From: Gammaproteobacteria bacterium
GTDB taxonomy: Bacteria; Pseudomonadota; Gammaproteobacteria; Burkholderiales; Burkholderiaceae_B
DNA: 64,000 bases
Assembly (NCBI GenBank): GCA_030832095.1
Contig: JAURJT010000011.1
Coordinates: 1-64,000, forward strand
Direction of reading: 5' to 3'
The notes under the pieces are model-generated. The model ran no database searches and was not told the origin of the DNA. It saw only the letters and a list, made by a program, of their open reading frames with translations. Positions 17,594 to 27,729 of this stretch are shown piece by piece. The translations under genes and the position numbers were made by a program. Numbering within the stretch: position 1 is the first letter of the stretch; every line of letters begins with the position of its first letter.

Positions 17594-20092
17594 TTACTTA
17601 GCCTGATAGTCACGCCAGACTTGAATCGCACGCAAGCGCTGCTGCGCGACGCGTTCGATTTTTTCTTTAAGGCCCGCGTTTCGGGCTAGTAAATCATTAA
17701 AGCTCTTTGCGGGCAGACACAACACTTTGCTGTAGCCCAATGAGCGAACCTCAAAGCCCTCGATCTTTTCGGCACTTAACAAAGCGAGCTCACCAAAAAA
17801 CTCACCTGATCCGAGTTCTGCGTGAGTGCCGTCTGGCAAGAGCACCGTGACGGCCCCCGAGGCGACAATATAAAGCCCAAAGGGAGGCAGCTGCGCACCC
17901 CAAATGAGCTGATTGGGTAGAAAGAGCCGCGGCGTCAACATTTTTGTGACTTCGCTCAAGGCTTGTGCAGGCAGTTCTGAAAGCAGAGGCACCCTGGCGA
18001 CTAATGCATTCGCACTCATCTCGATATCCAGAGGCTGATCTTGTTCAAGAAACTCCCAGCGTGCGTCGGCCTTTTCAAGCAGATCTGCGTACACCTCGCC
18101 ACTGACTAGCGATTGCTCAAGCATCTCTGCATATTTTTCGCGCTCCAAGCCACGTGCAATCCGCCCGAGGTAGCGCTCTTGGAGCCACAATGAATAAACT
18201 GGATATTGCAATTCGAGGGCATGCAAGGCCTCACGAACGAGCTCGAGGCGCTCGCGATGCGCCTGAGCCACTCGCGCTGTCGCATTGGGTCCGATAATTT
18301 TTGGTAACTTGGTTTCAGCAAATTCAAGTAGTTGCTGCGCGACCGAGCGTGTCGACATCAAGGCAATAAATCGCTGGCTCAGTTCGTAGGCAAGCCAACT
18401 TTGCACCCCAAAGCGCTCATACACTCGCAAAGCTTGGCGAAATCGGCGAGGGTAACGCAGTGCACGGCTCACCGCTGTGCGAAACCCCTCTGCGCCCGAG
18501 GAGCGTAAGAGGTCTTCAAGACGCTCGGCGCGGCCCAATAATTTTTCGGCGAGTTGCCGGTCAATGACGTCGTGCTTAAGTACGTTGAAGTAGCGTTCAA
18601 ACTCGCGGCGCGCCAAAATGAGTAGGCCCAATTCAAACTTTTCGTCGTCTGAAAAATCAGCGAGTTGCGTTTCGCTAGCACGCGACAGCGCCTGATCAAA
18701 GACCTGATGTACCCGCGTATGTGCACTGGCAGGCACCGCCTCACTTTTTGCAATTTGGTCCGTTTCTTGTTGAATCAGCGCCGTCGTAACGATCACGGCC
18801 TGATTGCTCAACGCACGCTCTTTTGTAGTGAGTGCGTTGAGCCCCAAAAGCTTAATCAACGGCTGCAACGTGAGGCCATTTAAAAATAATGTGGCCAACA
18901 CAAATCCGGTGGCCGAGATCGCGATGAAGCTACGGGCGTCCTCGGGCAGGCTGGTGTGTTCTGTCGCGGCTAACGCCAAGGCCAACGACACCGCACCGCG
19001 CAAGCCGCCCCACCAAATGACGACTCTAAAACTCGCGCTCACACGCGCACCAACGCGCAACCAAGACATCACAGGCAGCAAGCCAAAGACAACCACCGCA
19101 CGGGCAAAAAGCGTGGCACTAAACACCAGCGCTACGTAAAACAAATTGATCCACGTTGCGTGCTCGGTCATTTTCGGGATCAGCATCGCGGCGAGAACAA
19201 AAATCAGCGAATTAGCCCAGAAGCCAAATTGATGCCACGACTGTGACAAGTTTTCAAAGGTCAGCGGCGCCATGCGTGTACGCCCGGTCGAACCGACAAC
19301 CAAGCCAGCGACCACGGTTGACACGACGCCAGACACGTGTAGGTAATGTTCGGCTACGAAGTAGGCGAAATAGGCGAGCGATAGAGTGAGCGAAATTTCT
19401 GCAACGGGCCAGCCTCGCAGCCAAACAAACGATAAGCAAGTGAGGCGACCTAGCAAAAACCCCGTTGCCGCTCCACCTAAAAACATCTTTAAAAAAGCGG
19501 GTATGAGCGGTGGTGAGGCACCCTCACCGGATTGAGACAACAGGGCAATCATGAAGGTATAGACCGCGATCGCAGCCGCGTCATTTAACAGGCTTTCTCC
19601 CTCAACTAGTGTCGAGAGCCTTGTCGGCGCCCCGACCTCTTTGAAGATACCCACCACGGCCGCTGGATCGGTCGTCGCGACAATTGCGCCCAAAATCAGA
19701 CAGATCACCAGACTAAAGCCAGAGAAGTGAGCAAGCACGAGTCCCACGCAGGCTGTGCTCGCAAAGACGGCAACAATCGCAAGCAGAAGAATGGGGCCTA
19801 AATCATCAATCAGGCGTCGTACGTTCATTGCTAGCGCCGTTTCAAACAATAGCACCGGCAAGAAGACAATTAAAAACGTATCGGACGATATCTCAATCAG
19901 ATTGAAGAAGCTAAGAAACTCGCCCAACACTGGTGGCATACGGTGGTGATATTGGCTAGACAAACCGATCGCACAGCCAACGATCGCGAGCAATACCGCA
20001 TAAGGGAGTTTGAGTCGCCCAGCCAGCGGGGGCATAAAACAAATCAGCGCTAACAGCCCAGCAAATCCGAAGACAACCGAGCCAATGCTCAC
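17594..20092 (-). CDS. CPA1-type Na+/H+ antiporter with C-terminal cyclic-nucleotide-like domain
   Basis: An 832-residue protein. The N-terminal half (about 1-420) has 12-13 membrane helices of the NhaP/SOS1 branch; the ion-binding Asp is in GAIVATTDPAAVVGIF, with ESLLNDAAAIAVY downstream. A long helical cytosolic region (about 420-690) leads to a cNMP-binding-like domain (about 700-825) with the phosphate cassette piece GEFFGELALLSAEKIEGF. The usual Arg of this cassette is missing, so cAMP binding is doubtful. The layout recalls SOS1-type exchangers used in salt or pH balance. The stop lies three bases before the rpoH reading frame end, so the two run in tandem. Confidence 0.88.
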   Translation of the reverse strand: MSIGSVVFGFAGLLALICFMPPLAGRLKLPYAVLLAIVGCAIGLSSQYHHRMPPVLGEFLSFFNLIEISSDTFLIVFLPVLLFETALAMNVRRLIDDLGPILLLAIVAVFASTACVGLVLAHFSGFSLVICLILGAIVATTDPAAVVGIFKEVGAPTRLSTLVEGESLLNDAAAIAVYTFMIALLSQSGEGASPPLIPAFLKMFLGGAATGFLLGRLTCLSFVWLRGWPVAEISLTLSLAYFAYFVAEHYLHVSGVVSTVVAGLVVGSTGRTRMAPLTFENLSQSWHQFGFWANSLIFVLAAMLIPKMTEHATWINLFYVALVFSATLFARAVVVFGLLPVMSWLRVGARVSASFRVVIWWGGLRGAVSLALALAATEHTSLPEDARSFIAISATGFVLATLFLNGLTLQPLIKLLGLNALTTKERALSNQAVIVTTALIQQETDQIAKSEAVPASAHTRVHQVFDQALSRASETQLADFSDDEKFELGLLILARREFERYFNVLKHDVIDRQLAEKLLGRAERLEDLLRSSGAEGFRTAVSRALRYPRRFRQALRVYERFGVQSWLAYELSQRFIALMSTRSVAQQLLEFAETKLPKIIGPNATARVAQAHRERLELVREALHALELQYPVYSLWLQERYLGRIARGLEREKYAEMLEQSLVSGEVYADLLEKADARWEFLEQDQPLDIEMSANALVARVPLLSELPAQALSEVTKMLTPRLFLPNQLIWGAQLPPFGLYIVASGAVTVLLPDGTHAELGSGEFFGELALLSAEKIEGFEVRSLGYSKVLCLPAKSFNDLLARNAGLKEKIERVAQQRLRAIQVWRDYQAK

Positions 20093-20095
20093 TGT

Positions 20096-20974
20096 TTAGC
20101 TCAGGTGCGAGCGCATTTTTTTCATTGCTGCAACTTCGATCTGGCGAATACGTTCAGCGGACACGCCGAATTCGGCCGCCAAGTCATGCAGCGTGGCGCC
20201 GCCATCGTCTTGCAACCAGCGTGCCTCTACGATACGCCGTGAGCGCTCGTCGAGAATGTCGAGTGCCTGAGTCAGACCACTGCCCTGCATCACATCAGCA
20301 GCGTGACGCTCAAGCACTTGCGTGGGGTCTGAGCGACCCTCGTCTGACAGGTAGGCAATCGGTGCGTATGACTCGTCATCGTCGTCCTGATTTTCGAGCG
20401 ACAGTTCGCGCCCCGACATCCGGACTTCCATTTCACGTACGTCTTCGGGGCTCACCTTTAACGTTGCAGCGATCTCAGCCACTTGGTAGGTGTCAAGCGT
20501 TTGGCCGTCGGGTCGCATGCTGCGCAAGTTAAAAAACAACTTGCGTTGGGCTTTGGTGGTGGCGACCTTAACCATACGCCAGTTGCGCACAACGTACTCA
20601 TGAATTTCGGCTTTAATCCAGTGCACGGCAAACGATACGAGGCGCACGCCGCGCTCGGGATCAAAGCGTTTAACCGCCTTCATCAGCCCAACGTTGCCTT
20701 CTTGAATCAAATCTGCGTGAGGCAAGCCATAGCCCAAATATTGCCGGGCGACGGAAACCACCAAGCGCAGATGCGACAGCACAAGTTCGCGGGCCGCGGC
20801 GATATCCTCGTTGTCGCGCAAGCGACGCGCGAGCGTGAGTTCTTGCTCAGCGGACAGCACCGGCAGGCGGTTGACGGTCGTAATATAGGCCTCAATCGTC
20901 CCGAGCGAGCCAGGATTCGAAATAGCCATTGCAAGTTGTGAGGGTTGTAAAGTCAAAGCAGCAGAATTTGTCAT
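20096..20974 (-). CDS. rpoH: RNA polymerase sigma-32 factor (heat shock)
   Basis: Directs RNA polymerase to heat-shock promoters. The protein has 292 residues from the ATG at 20974; a GTG 27 bases upstream would add nine residues. Region 2 includes the RpoH box: QRKLFFNLRS, the sequence that separates sigma-32 from other sigma-70 members. Region 2.2 is GYGLPHADLIQEGNVGLMKA. Region 4 ends with the helix-turn-helix LAAEFGVSAERIRQIEVAAM. A perfect CIRCE operator lies 44-70 bases upstream (21018-21044), so repression by HrcA is likely. The antiporter gene follows in tandem and may be co-transcribed. Confidence 0.96.
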   Translation of the reverse strand: MTNSAALTLQPSQLAMAISNPGSLGTIEAYITTVNRLPVLSAEQELTLARRLRDNEDIAAARELVLSHLRLVVSVARQYLGYGLPHADLIQEGNVGLMKAVKRFDPERGVRLVSFAVHWIKAEIHEYVVRNWRMVKVATTKAQRKLFFNLRSMRPDGQTLDTYQVAEIAATLKVSPEDVREMEVRMSGRELSLENQDDDDESYAPIAYLSDEGRSDPTQVLERHAADVMQGSGLTQALDILDERSRRIVEARWLQDDGGATLHDLAAEFGVSAERIRQIEVAAMKKMRSHLS

Positions 20975-21017
20975 GAGGAAATCGCTCCAAAACACGGACA
21001 CGATGTATTTGAATATA

Positions 21018-21044
21018 TTAGCACTCTCGTTGCCCGAGTGCTAA
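21018..21044. promoter_or_regulatory. CIRCE operator (HrcA binding site)
   Basis: TTAGCACTC, nine bases, then GAGTGCTAA: a match to the CIRCE consensus at all 18 arm positions with the standard spacer. It sits between rpoH (leftwards) and the SdiA-regulated-like gene (rightwards). A TATATT directly beside it on the rpoH side could be the -10 box, so bound HrcA would block the rpoH promoter. Confidence 0.95.
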
Positions 21045-21158
21045 TAAGACGGTCTTATGATCAGAAAGTTCCGCATTTCTTCTTGGGGTGTTAATCTCAA
21101 GGGGCTGCGGTCGGCGACTAGCGGGCGATAGCCTTGCTGGTTCATTTTGGGTTCTAGT

Positions 21159-22106
21159 ATGTCCGATTTAGTCAAGTTTTTATCAAAGATTTTGCTAGCT
21201 TGTCTTGTTGTCATAGCCATGGGCTGGACAACCTATATCGGTGTGCGCTTTTATCATGCCGAGCAAGTGGCCTACCGCTGGGTGTCGGGCTTGGCCGCCA
21301 AGCAGGCACAGTTTGAGAAAAAGGTCGCCAGCGGTGGTGGCAATACACTCACTGGGTATGCGCCCCCAGACCGGGCCAAGGTCATCGCTGGCGTCGAGGG
21401 TAATCTCTCGGGCCTGACCTATGATGCACTGCAAAAGCGCCTGCTGTCGGTTTCCAACAAGCCCACAGCTCTCCATGCGCTGTCGATTGATGGCCAATTA
21501 CTTGCAACCTACCCAATTAAAGGGATGTCAGACGTCGATGGCGTCGCTTGGGTAGGCGGCAACCGCGTGGCGTTAGTCAACGGGGCGCGCAACCGGATCG
21601 CCCTGGTCGAGATCCCAGCAACCCCGCAAACTATTGATACGACTCGCAGTTTCTCTTTGGTCCTTAGATTTGGCGAGTCAGAGGACAGTAATCACGGTTT
21701 TCAAGGCTTGGGCTACGACCTGAAGCGTGACCGCCTCTATATCGCTAAAGAACACAGCCCAAGGGCCTTATACCGAGTCAGCGGGCTGAATTACCTGCAG
21801 TCTCCCGATTCGCGCGGGCTACGTATTGAAAATGTGAGTCGTTGGCTTGAAGAGGTTCCGTTTGCCACTGACCTGTCTTCCGTCGAGGTTGACCCGGTCA
21901 CTGGGCGCGTGTTTCTGTTAAGCGAAGAGTCTCAGATGATTGTGCAACTTGACGGCGATAGCGGCGAAGGTCGGGGCATGTTGTCCTTATCTCCTAACAA
22001 AGGTGCAACCCCGATGCCTAGACCAGAAGGCGTGGCAACCGACGAAGCGGGTAGTCTGTATATCGTAAGCGCCCCAAATTTGTTCTACCGCCTGCGCAAG
22101 CCCTAA
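21159..22106 (+). CDS. SdiA-regulated-like (YjiK-type) beta-propeller protein
   Basis: A 315-residue protein with one N-terminal membrane anchor or signal (about residues 8-28), then a periplasmic domain of repeated beta-blade segments. The region GNLSGLTYDALQKRLLSVSN and the later segment FQGLGYDLKRDRLYIAKE are the typical repeats of the SdiA-regulated/esterase-like phytase fold. The ending GVATDEAGSLYIVSAPNLFYRL is also typical (about the last 25 residues). The biochemical role is unknown. I chose the ATG at 21159 over a TTG 12 bases upstream. Its promoter region shares the CIRCE-bearing gap with rpoH. Confidence 0.78.
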   Translation: MSDLVKFLSKILLACLVVIAMGWTTYIGVRFYHAEQVAYRWVSGLAAKQAQFEKKVASGGGNTLTGYAPPDRAKVIAGVEGNLSGLTYDALQKRLLSVSNKPTALHALSIDGQLLATYPIKGMSDVDGVAWVGGNRVALVNGARNRIALVEIPATPQTIDTTRSFSLVLRFGESEDSNHGFQGLGYDLKRDRLYIAKEHSPRALYRVSGLNYLQSPDSRGLRIENVSRWLEEVPFATDLSSVEVDPVTGRVFLLSEESQMIVQLDGDSGEGRGMLSLSPNKGATPMPRPEGVATDEAGSLYIVSAPNLFYRLRKP

Positions 22107-22137
22107 ACTTAGTTTTAGAAATGAAACACTTTTAGCG

Positions 22138-22830
22138 ATGGCTCGACTCCCTCGGCTGTTTGCGCCGGATCAGGCGCAACTCATTACGGCACAGTTCACC
22201 CCTGCCACCGCCCGTGTACTGAGTACGTCTGCCGGGCAGAGCTTTGAACGTTTGTCCGGTTGGCTGGGGCAGAGTGCCCACCAGCATCGCGTTGCGATAC
22301 ACGGCTGGTGCATTGCTTCAACTGGGCTTTACATACTTGCCACGCCAGGCGAGGCAAGCGACCTGTCTCGCTTGATTCAAGATCTTGGGCGCCGTTTGGC
22401 TGCGCAATTGAAGATTGGTGGCGTATTTAGCGGGCGCTATCGCTCAACCATCCCGCAACCCGAAAGCTGGGTCTTGCCTTGCCTCATTTGGTTAGAACGC
22501 AGCACGACGCGAGAAGGCTTGGTTGACGAGCCGGCGCAATGGGCCTGGTCGTCTGCACACGCCCACACCGAGGGTAGCGACGCACGGGCGAATTGGCTGC
22601 AACCGCACGCCGACTATTGGCTGTGCGGCAACACCCCCTTTGCCCGCCAGGCAGCCTATCGCGACCGACTCAATGCAGGCAATGGTGCAGCCATCGACGC
22701 TCAAATCGAGTTTGCCTTAAAGGGCCAGTGGGGCTTAGGGGATCAGCCTTTTTTGACTGAACTTGCACTTTGCGCCAATCGCCGCGTGCAACCGGGTCTG
22801 CGTGGCAGGCCCAAGCGGGTCACTCAGTAA
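22138..22830 (+). CDS. degenerate REP-associated tyrosine transposase-like protein
   Basis: A 230-residue protein with the outline of the REP-associated Y1 transposase family. It opens MARLPRLFAP and carries the late block LERSTTREGLVDEPAQWAWSS (key residues R-x-GLV, W-WSS). The metal-binding H-hydrophobic-H motif that should follow the HGW segment (usually MPNHVHLL) is replaced by IASTGLYILATP, so nicking activity is probably lost. A well matched inverted repeat lies seven bases after the stop. The gene is just upstream of gltB. It may be a domesticated or dying transposase; a gene kept for DNA binding is the alternative. Confidence 0.72.
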   Translation: MARLPRLFAPDQAQLITAQFTPATARVLSTSAGQSFERLSGWLGQSAHQHRVAIHGWCIASTGLYILATPGEASDLSRLIQDLGRRLAAQLKIGGVFSGRYRSTIPQPESWVLPCLIWLERSTTREGLVDEPAQWAWSSAHAHTEGSDARANWLQPHADYWLCGNTPFARQAAYRDRLNAGNGAAIDAQIEFALKGQWGLGDQPFLTELALCANRRVQPGLRGRPKRVTQ

Positions 22831-22836
22831 GGCAGT

Positions 22837-22894
22837 GGTACGTCCCCAATTAATCCTGTCTATTTTGTTTTTGATCTTTAATTAGGGACGCACC
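22837..22894. repeat. REP-like imperfect inverted repeat
   Basis: Left arm GGTACGTCCCCAATTAA (22837-22853) pairs with right arm TTAATTAGGGACGCACC (22878-22894), matching at 15 of 17 positions, with a 24-base loop. A direct repeat, CCCCAATTAA(A)TCCT, partly overlaps it at 22844 and 22893. Repeats of this form next to a REP-type transposase gene are usually its cognate sites. It could also act as a transcript end before gltB. Confidence 0.65.
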
Positions 22895-22983
22895 CCAATT
22901 AAATCCTCTTGCAGTGCCGCATTTTCAAGCGTATCGTCGTTCCCTCGCACTGCAACATGCCTGTAGTGGTTCAGGAGCACCTT

Positions 22984-25900
22984 ATGCAAACGTTTCCCTT
23001 AACATTTCAACCCGCAGCCGTTAAACAGACTGCGGCAACCCCTGTGGTTGGTCTGCCCAAAGCGCAAGGCCTCTACTCGCCCGCCAATGAACACGACGCC
23101 TGCGGTGTCGGGTTTGTCGCGCATATTAAAGGGTTAAAAAGTCACTCGATCGTTCAACAAGGTCTAAAAATCCTTGAAAACCTTGATCACCGCGGCGCAG
23201 TAGGTGCAGATAAGCTCATGGGCGATGGCGCGGGCATCTTAATCCAGATTCCCGACGCTTTCTTTCGTCAAGAACTTACCCGCCAAGGCATCGTGCTGCC
23301 CGCCCCAGGCGAGTACGGCGTAGCCATGGTGTTCTTGCCCAAAGAAATCGCCTCGCGTTTAGCCTGTGAACAAGAACTCGAGCGCGCTGTACGTGCTGAA
23401 AAACAAGTTGTGTTGGGTTGGCGCGATGTACCGGTTGATGCCGACATGCCTATGTCGCCAACCGTGCGCGCCTGCGAGCCCGTCATACGCCAGCTGTTCA
23501 TTGGCCGCGGTGCCGACGTGATGGTGCCTGACGCACTCGAGCGCAAACTGTACGTCATTCGCAAAACCGCCAGCCACGCCATCCAAGCGATGGGTTTGGT
23601 GCACGGCCAAGAGTACTTTGTTCCTTCGGCTTCGGTACGCACAATCATTTACAAAGGCTTGCTGCTGGCCGATCAGGTTGGCCGCTACTACCGCGATCTG
23701 GCCGATCCTTTAACCGTTTCTGCCGTTGCGTTGGTGCACCAACGTTTCTCTACCAATACATTCCCCGCTTGGCCGCTTGCACACCCCTATCGCATGATTG
23801 CGCACAACGGCGAAATAAACACGGTCAAAGGTAACTTCAACTGGTTGCGCGCGCGCGAAGGCATGATGCAATCTGCCGTGCTCGGTGAAGATCTGCAAAA
23901 GCTTTACCCGATTGTCTACGAAGGGCAATCCGACACAGCCACCTTCGACAACTGCCTTGAGTTGTTGGTCATGTCAGGCTACTCGCTTGCTCACGCCATG
24001 ATGATGATGATCCCCGAGGCCTGGGAACAACACACACACATGGACGCGAGTCGTCGCGCCTTCTACGAATATCATGCCGCAATGATGGAGCCCTGGGACG
24101 GCCCCGCCGCAGTCGCGTTCACCGACGGCCGTCAAATTGGTGCGACGCTCGATCGCAACGGTTTGCGCCCAGCACGTTACCTCATCACCGATGACGATAT
24201 GGTGATCATGGCCTCTGAGGCCGGCACGCTTCCGATCCCAGAAAATCGCATCGTCAAAAAATGGCGCTTGCAGCCAGGCAAAATGTTTTTAATCGACCTT
24301 GAACAAGGCCGAATCATTGACGATGCTGAGATCAAATCGCAGCTCGCAAACTCTCGTCCCTATCGGCAATGGATTGATCGACTGCGCGTCAAGCTCGAGT
24401 CCTTACCCGCGCCGCAAAGCGCCGCACTCACCCAGACAAGCAGCACGCTGTTAGACCGTCAACAAGCCTTTGGTTGGACGCAAGAAGATTACAAATTCAT
24501 TCTTGAGGTGATGGCAGAGACGGGCGAAGAGTCTATTGGTTCGATGGGTAACGACGCGCCCTTGGCGATTTTGTCGAGCCGCGCGAAACCTTTTTACAAT
24601 TATTTTCGGCAGTTGTTTGCGCAGGTGACCAATCCGCCGATCGACCCAATCCGCGAGCAAATGGTGATGTCGTTGGTTTCGTTTATCGGGCCCAAGCCAA
24701 ATCTGCTCGATATCAACAACGTCAATCCCCCGTTGCGTCTTGAAGTGACTCAGCCCGTTCTTGACGTGGCCGAAATGGCCCAGTTGCGTTCAATTGCCGA
24801 GCTCACGGGCGACAAGTTTCGCAGCTTTGAATTAGAGATCACCTATCCTGCGTCGTGGGGCGCACAGGGGATTGAGGCGCGCATCGCGGCGCTTTGTGCA
24901 CGAGCCGTTGACGCCGTGAACACCGGTTTTAATGTCCTGATCCTGACCGACCGCGCTGTTGATCACGAGCGCGTGGCGATCCCAGCCTTGCTCGCCACCT
25001 CTGCGATTCATCAACACCTGATTCGCGCAGGGCTACGCACCAACACTGGCTTGGTCGTTGAAACAGGCTCAGCGCGCGAGGTGCATCATTTTGCCTTGCT
25101 GGGCGGCTATGGGGCCGAGGCCATCCATCCTTTTCTTGCTCTCGAAAGCTTGAAAGAGATGTCAGCAACGCCTGACAAAGCAGAAAAAAACTATATCAAA
25201 GCAATCGGCAAAGGTCTCAATAAAGTCATGTCCAAAATGGGCATTTCAACCTACATGTCGTACTGCGGCGCGCAAATTTTCGAAGCGGTTGGCTTGCGCA
25301 CAGTCTTGGTCAACAAATACTTTTCAGGCACCGCCAGCACGATCGAAGGCATTGGTATTTTTGAGGTTGCCGAAGAGGCCTTGCGCACCCATCGCGCGGC
25401 CTTTGGTAACGATCCAGTGTTGGCAAATGCCTTGGATGCGGGTGGCGAGTACGCCTACCGTGTGCGCGGCGAAGATCATATGTGGACACCTGATTCAATC
25501 GCTAAATTGCAACACGCCACGCGGGCCAATAACTATCGCACGTACAAAGAATACGCCCAGCTGATCAACGATCAAAGCAAGCGTCACATGACGTTGCGCG
25601 GTCTCTTTGAATTCAAGGTTGATCCGGCGCGTGCTATCGCGATCGACGAAGTTGAATCCGCTAAAGAGATTGTCAAACGCTTTGCAACCGGTGCAATGTC
25701 GCTTGGTTCGATTTCAACAGAAGCGCATTCGGTGCTCGCCGTTGCCATGAATCGCATTGGCGGAAAATCAAACACCGGCGAAGGCGGCGAAGACGAGCTG
25801 CGTTACCGTAACGAATTGCGTACTGGCAACAGTGGCATTCTCGCAGGCGCCACCCTCGCCTCTGAGCTTGGTGCCGATCGCATTGCCGCTGACGTTCCCT

Positions 25901-27720
25901 TGCAAGCTGGCGATTCAATGCGTTCTAAGATTAAGCAGGTTGCTTCGGGGCGCTTTGGCGTCAGTGCCGAATACCTCTCAAGCGCAGATCAAATCCAGAT
26001 CAAAATGGCGCAAGGGGCCAAGCCTGGCGAAGGCGGTCAATTGCCTGGTCATAAAGTCTCAGAGTACATCGCCAAGTTGCGCTGTTCGGTACCTGGCGTG
26101 GGTTTGATTTCACCCCCTCCACACCACGACATTTACTCGATCGAAGATTTGGCGCAGCTGATTCACGACCTAAAAAACGTCAATGCGCGTGCTTCAATTT
26201 CAGTCAAGCTTGTGTCTGAGGTCGGCGTCGGTACGGTCGCTGCGGGCGTCGCCAAAGCGAAGGCAGATCACGTCACCATCTCGGGGCATGACGGCGGCAC
26301 GGGTGCGTCTCCTGTTTCATCGATCAAGCACGCTGGCACCCCTTGGGAGCTCGGCCTGGCCGAGACACAACAAACGCTGATGCTCAACAAACTGCGCAGC
26401 CGTATTCGCGTGCAGGCCGACGGTCAAATGAAAACTGGCCGCGACGTTGCAATTGGCGCACTGCTCGGGGCTGACGAGTTCGGCTTTGCGACGGCGCCTC
26501 TAGTCGTTGAAGGCTGCATCATGATGCGCAAATGCCATCTGAACACCTGCCCGGTTGGTGTGGCCACGCAAGACCCTGTCTTGCGTCAAAAATTTCAAGG
26601 TAAGCCAGAAAACGTTGTGAACTACTTCTTTTTTGTGGCCGAAGAGGTTCGCGAAATTATGGCTCAGTTAGGCATCCGCACGTTCGACGAGCTGGTCGGC
26701 CGTGTCGATCTGCTTGATACCCGCTCGGGCATCGAGCACTGGAAGGCCCACGGGCTAGATTTCAGTCGTGTGTTTTACCAGCCCGCCAACGACAGCCCAC
26801 GCCGTCAACTCGAAACACAAGATCACGACCTTGAATCGGCGCTTGATCACGAACTGATTGAGCGTAGCAAACCTGCGATCGAACGCGGTGAGAAAGTGTC
26901 CTTCATCGTACCGGTACGCAATCGCAATCGCACGATTGGCGCGATGTTGTCCGGGCGAATCGCCACTCGCTATGGCGATGAAGGTCTGCCCGACGACACC
27001 ATTCATATTCAATGCAACGGCACGGCCGGTCAAAGCTTTGGCGCCTTCTTGGCTCGTGGCATCACCCTCGATTTAGTGGGTGAGGGCAACGACTATGTTG
27101 GTAAAGGCTTGTCGGGTGGCCGAATCATCGTACGCTCACCTAACGATTTTCGCGGTTTAGGAACCGATCACATCATCATCGGAAACACGGTGCTATACGG
27201 CGCCACCGGTGGCGAGGCCTATTTTAACGGCGTTGCTGGCGAGCGCTTTGCCGTGCGCAACTCGGGCGCAGCAGCCGTTGTTGAAGGCACGGGTGACCAT
27301 GGTTGCGAATACATGACTGGCGGCACCGTCGTTGTGTTGGGCTCAACCGGGCGCAATTTCGCTGCCGGCATGTCGGGTGGCGTCGCCTACGTCTGGGATC
27401 CAGAACGCACCTTTGCTGAACGCTGCAATCTGAGCATGGTCGCGATCGAACCCGTGTTGTCTTCTGCTGAACAAGAAAAGACGCAAGGTATCGACATCTG
27501 GCACAGCCTGGGTCGTAACGATGCGCGCGAAACCGATGAAGCGATCCTCAAACGGCTGGTTGAAAACCATTTTCGTTACACCGGCAGTTTTGGCGCACGC
27601 GATTTGGTCAGCCACTGGGAAAGCGCGCGCGGTAAATTCATCAAAATCATGCCTGTAGATTACAAGCGCGCCCTAGGCGAAATGTGGCGCGCTGCCAATC
27701 CACAACCTAAAGCCGCTTAA
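22984..27720 (+). CDS. gltB: glutamate synthase (NADPH) large subunit
   Basis: Transfers the amide nitrogen of glutamine to 2-oxoglutarate to give glutamate. From the ATG at 22984 the protein has 1578 residues, normal for the family. A clear AGGAG lies seven bases upstream, so I prefer it to a start 75 bases earlier. Domains in order: class II glutaminase (nucleophile Cys in [16 protein letters not shown]), central domain, FMN-binding synthase domain with [11 protein letters not shown], then the 3Fe-4S cysteines in [19 protein letters not shown], and the C-terminal GXGXG beta-helix. The leading residues before the Cys are a propeptide. It is followed after nine bases by gltD. Confidence 0.98.
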   Translation: MQTFPLTFQPAAVKQTAATPVVGLPKAQGLYSPANEHDACGVGFVAHIKGLKSHSIVQQGLKILENLDHRGAVGADKLMGDGAGILIQIPDAFFRQELTRQGIVLPAPGEYGVAMVFLPKEIASRLACEQELERAVRAEKQVVLGWRDVPVDADMPMSPTVRACEPVIRQLFIGRGADVMVPDALERKLYVIRKTASHAIQAMGLVHGQEYFVPSASVRTIIYKGLLLADQVGRYYRDLADPLTVSAVALVHQRFSTNTFPAWPLAHPYRMIAHNGEINTVKGNFNWLRAREGMMQSAVLGEDLQKLYPIVYEGQSDTATFDNCLELLVMSGYSLAHAMMMMIPEAWEQHTHMDASRRAFYEYHAAMMEPWDGPAAVAFTDGRQIGATLDRNGLRPARYLITDDDMVIMASEAGTLPIPENRIVKKWRLQPGKMFLIDLEQGRIIDDAEIKSQLANSRPYRQWIDRLRVKLESLPAPQSAALTQTSSTLLDRQQAFGWTQEDYKFILEVMAETGEESIGSMGNDAPLAILSSRAKPFYNYFRQLFAQVTNPPIDPIREQMVMSLVSFIGPKPNLLDINNVNPPLRLEVTQPVLDVAEMAQLRSIAELTGDKFRSFELEITYPASWGAQGIEARIAALCARAVDAVNTGFNVLILTDRAVDHERVAIPALLATSAIHQHLIRAGLRTNTGLVVETGSAREVHHFALLGGYGAEAIHPFLALESLKEMSATPDKAEKNYIKAIGKGLNKVMSKMGISTYMSYCGAQIFEAVGLRTVLVNKYFSGTASTIEGIGIFEVAEEALRTHRAAFGNDPVLANALDAGGEYAYRVRGEDHMWTPDSIAKLQHATRANNYRTYKEYAQLINDQSKRHMTLRGLFEFKVDPARAIAIDEVESAKEIVKRFATGAMSLGSISTEAHSVLAVAMNRIGGKSNTGEGGEDELRYRNELRTGNSGILAGATLASELGADRIAADVPLQAGDSMRSKIKQVASGRFGVSAEYLSSADQIQIKMAQGAKPGEGGQLPGHKVSEYIAKLRCSVPGVGLISPPPHHDIYSIEDLAQLIHDLKNVNARASISVKLVSEVGVGTVAAGVAKAKADHVTISGHDGGTGASPVSSIKHAGTPWELGLAETQQTLMLNKLRSRIRVQADGQMKTGRDVAIGALLGADEFGFATAPLVVEGCIMMRKCHLNTCPVGVATQDPVLRQKFQGKPENVVNYFFFVAEEVREIMAQLGIRTFDELVGRVDLLDTRSGIEHWKAHGLDFSRVFYQPANDSPRRQLETQDHDLESALDHELIERSKPAIERGEKVSFIVPVRNRNRTIGAMLSGRIATRYGDEGLPDDTIHIQCNGTAGQSFGAFLARGITLDLVGEGNDYVGKGLSGGRIIVRSPNDFRGLGTDHIIIGNTVLYGATGGEAYFNGVAGERFAVRNSGAAAVVEGTGDHGCEYMTGGTVVVLGSTGRNFAAGMSGGVAYVWDPERTFAERCNLSMVAIEPVLSSAEQEKTQGIDIWHSLGRNDARETDEAILKRLVENHFRYTGSFGARDLVSHWESARGKFIKIMPVDYKRALGEMWRAANPQPKAA

Positions 27721-27729
27721 GGAATCATC

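Noticed and set aside
23268-23648. Minus-strand frame of 126 codons inside gltB
   Set aside because: Antisense shadow of the glutaminase domain; low-complexity Ser/Thr/Arg composition.
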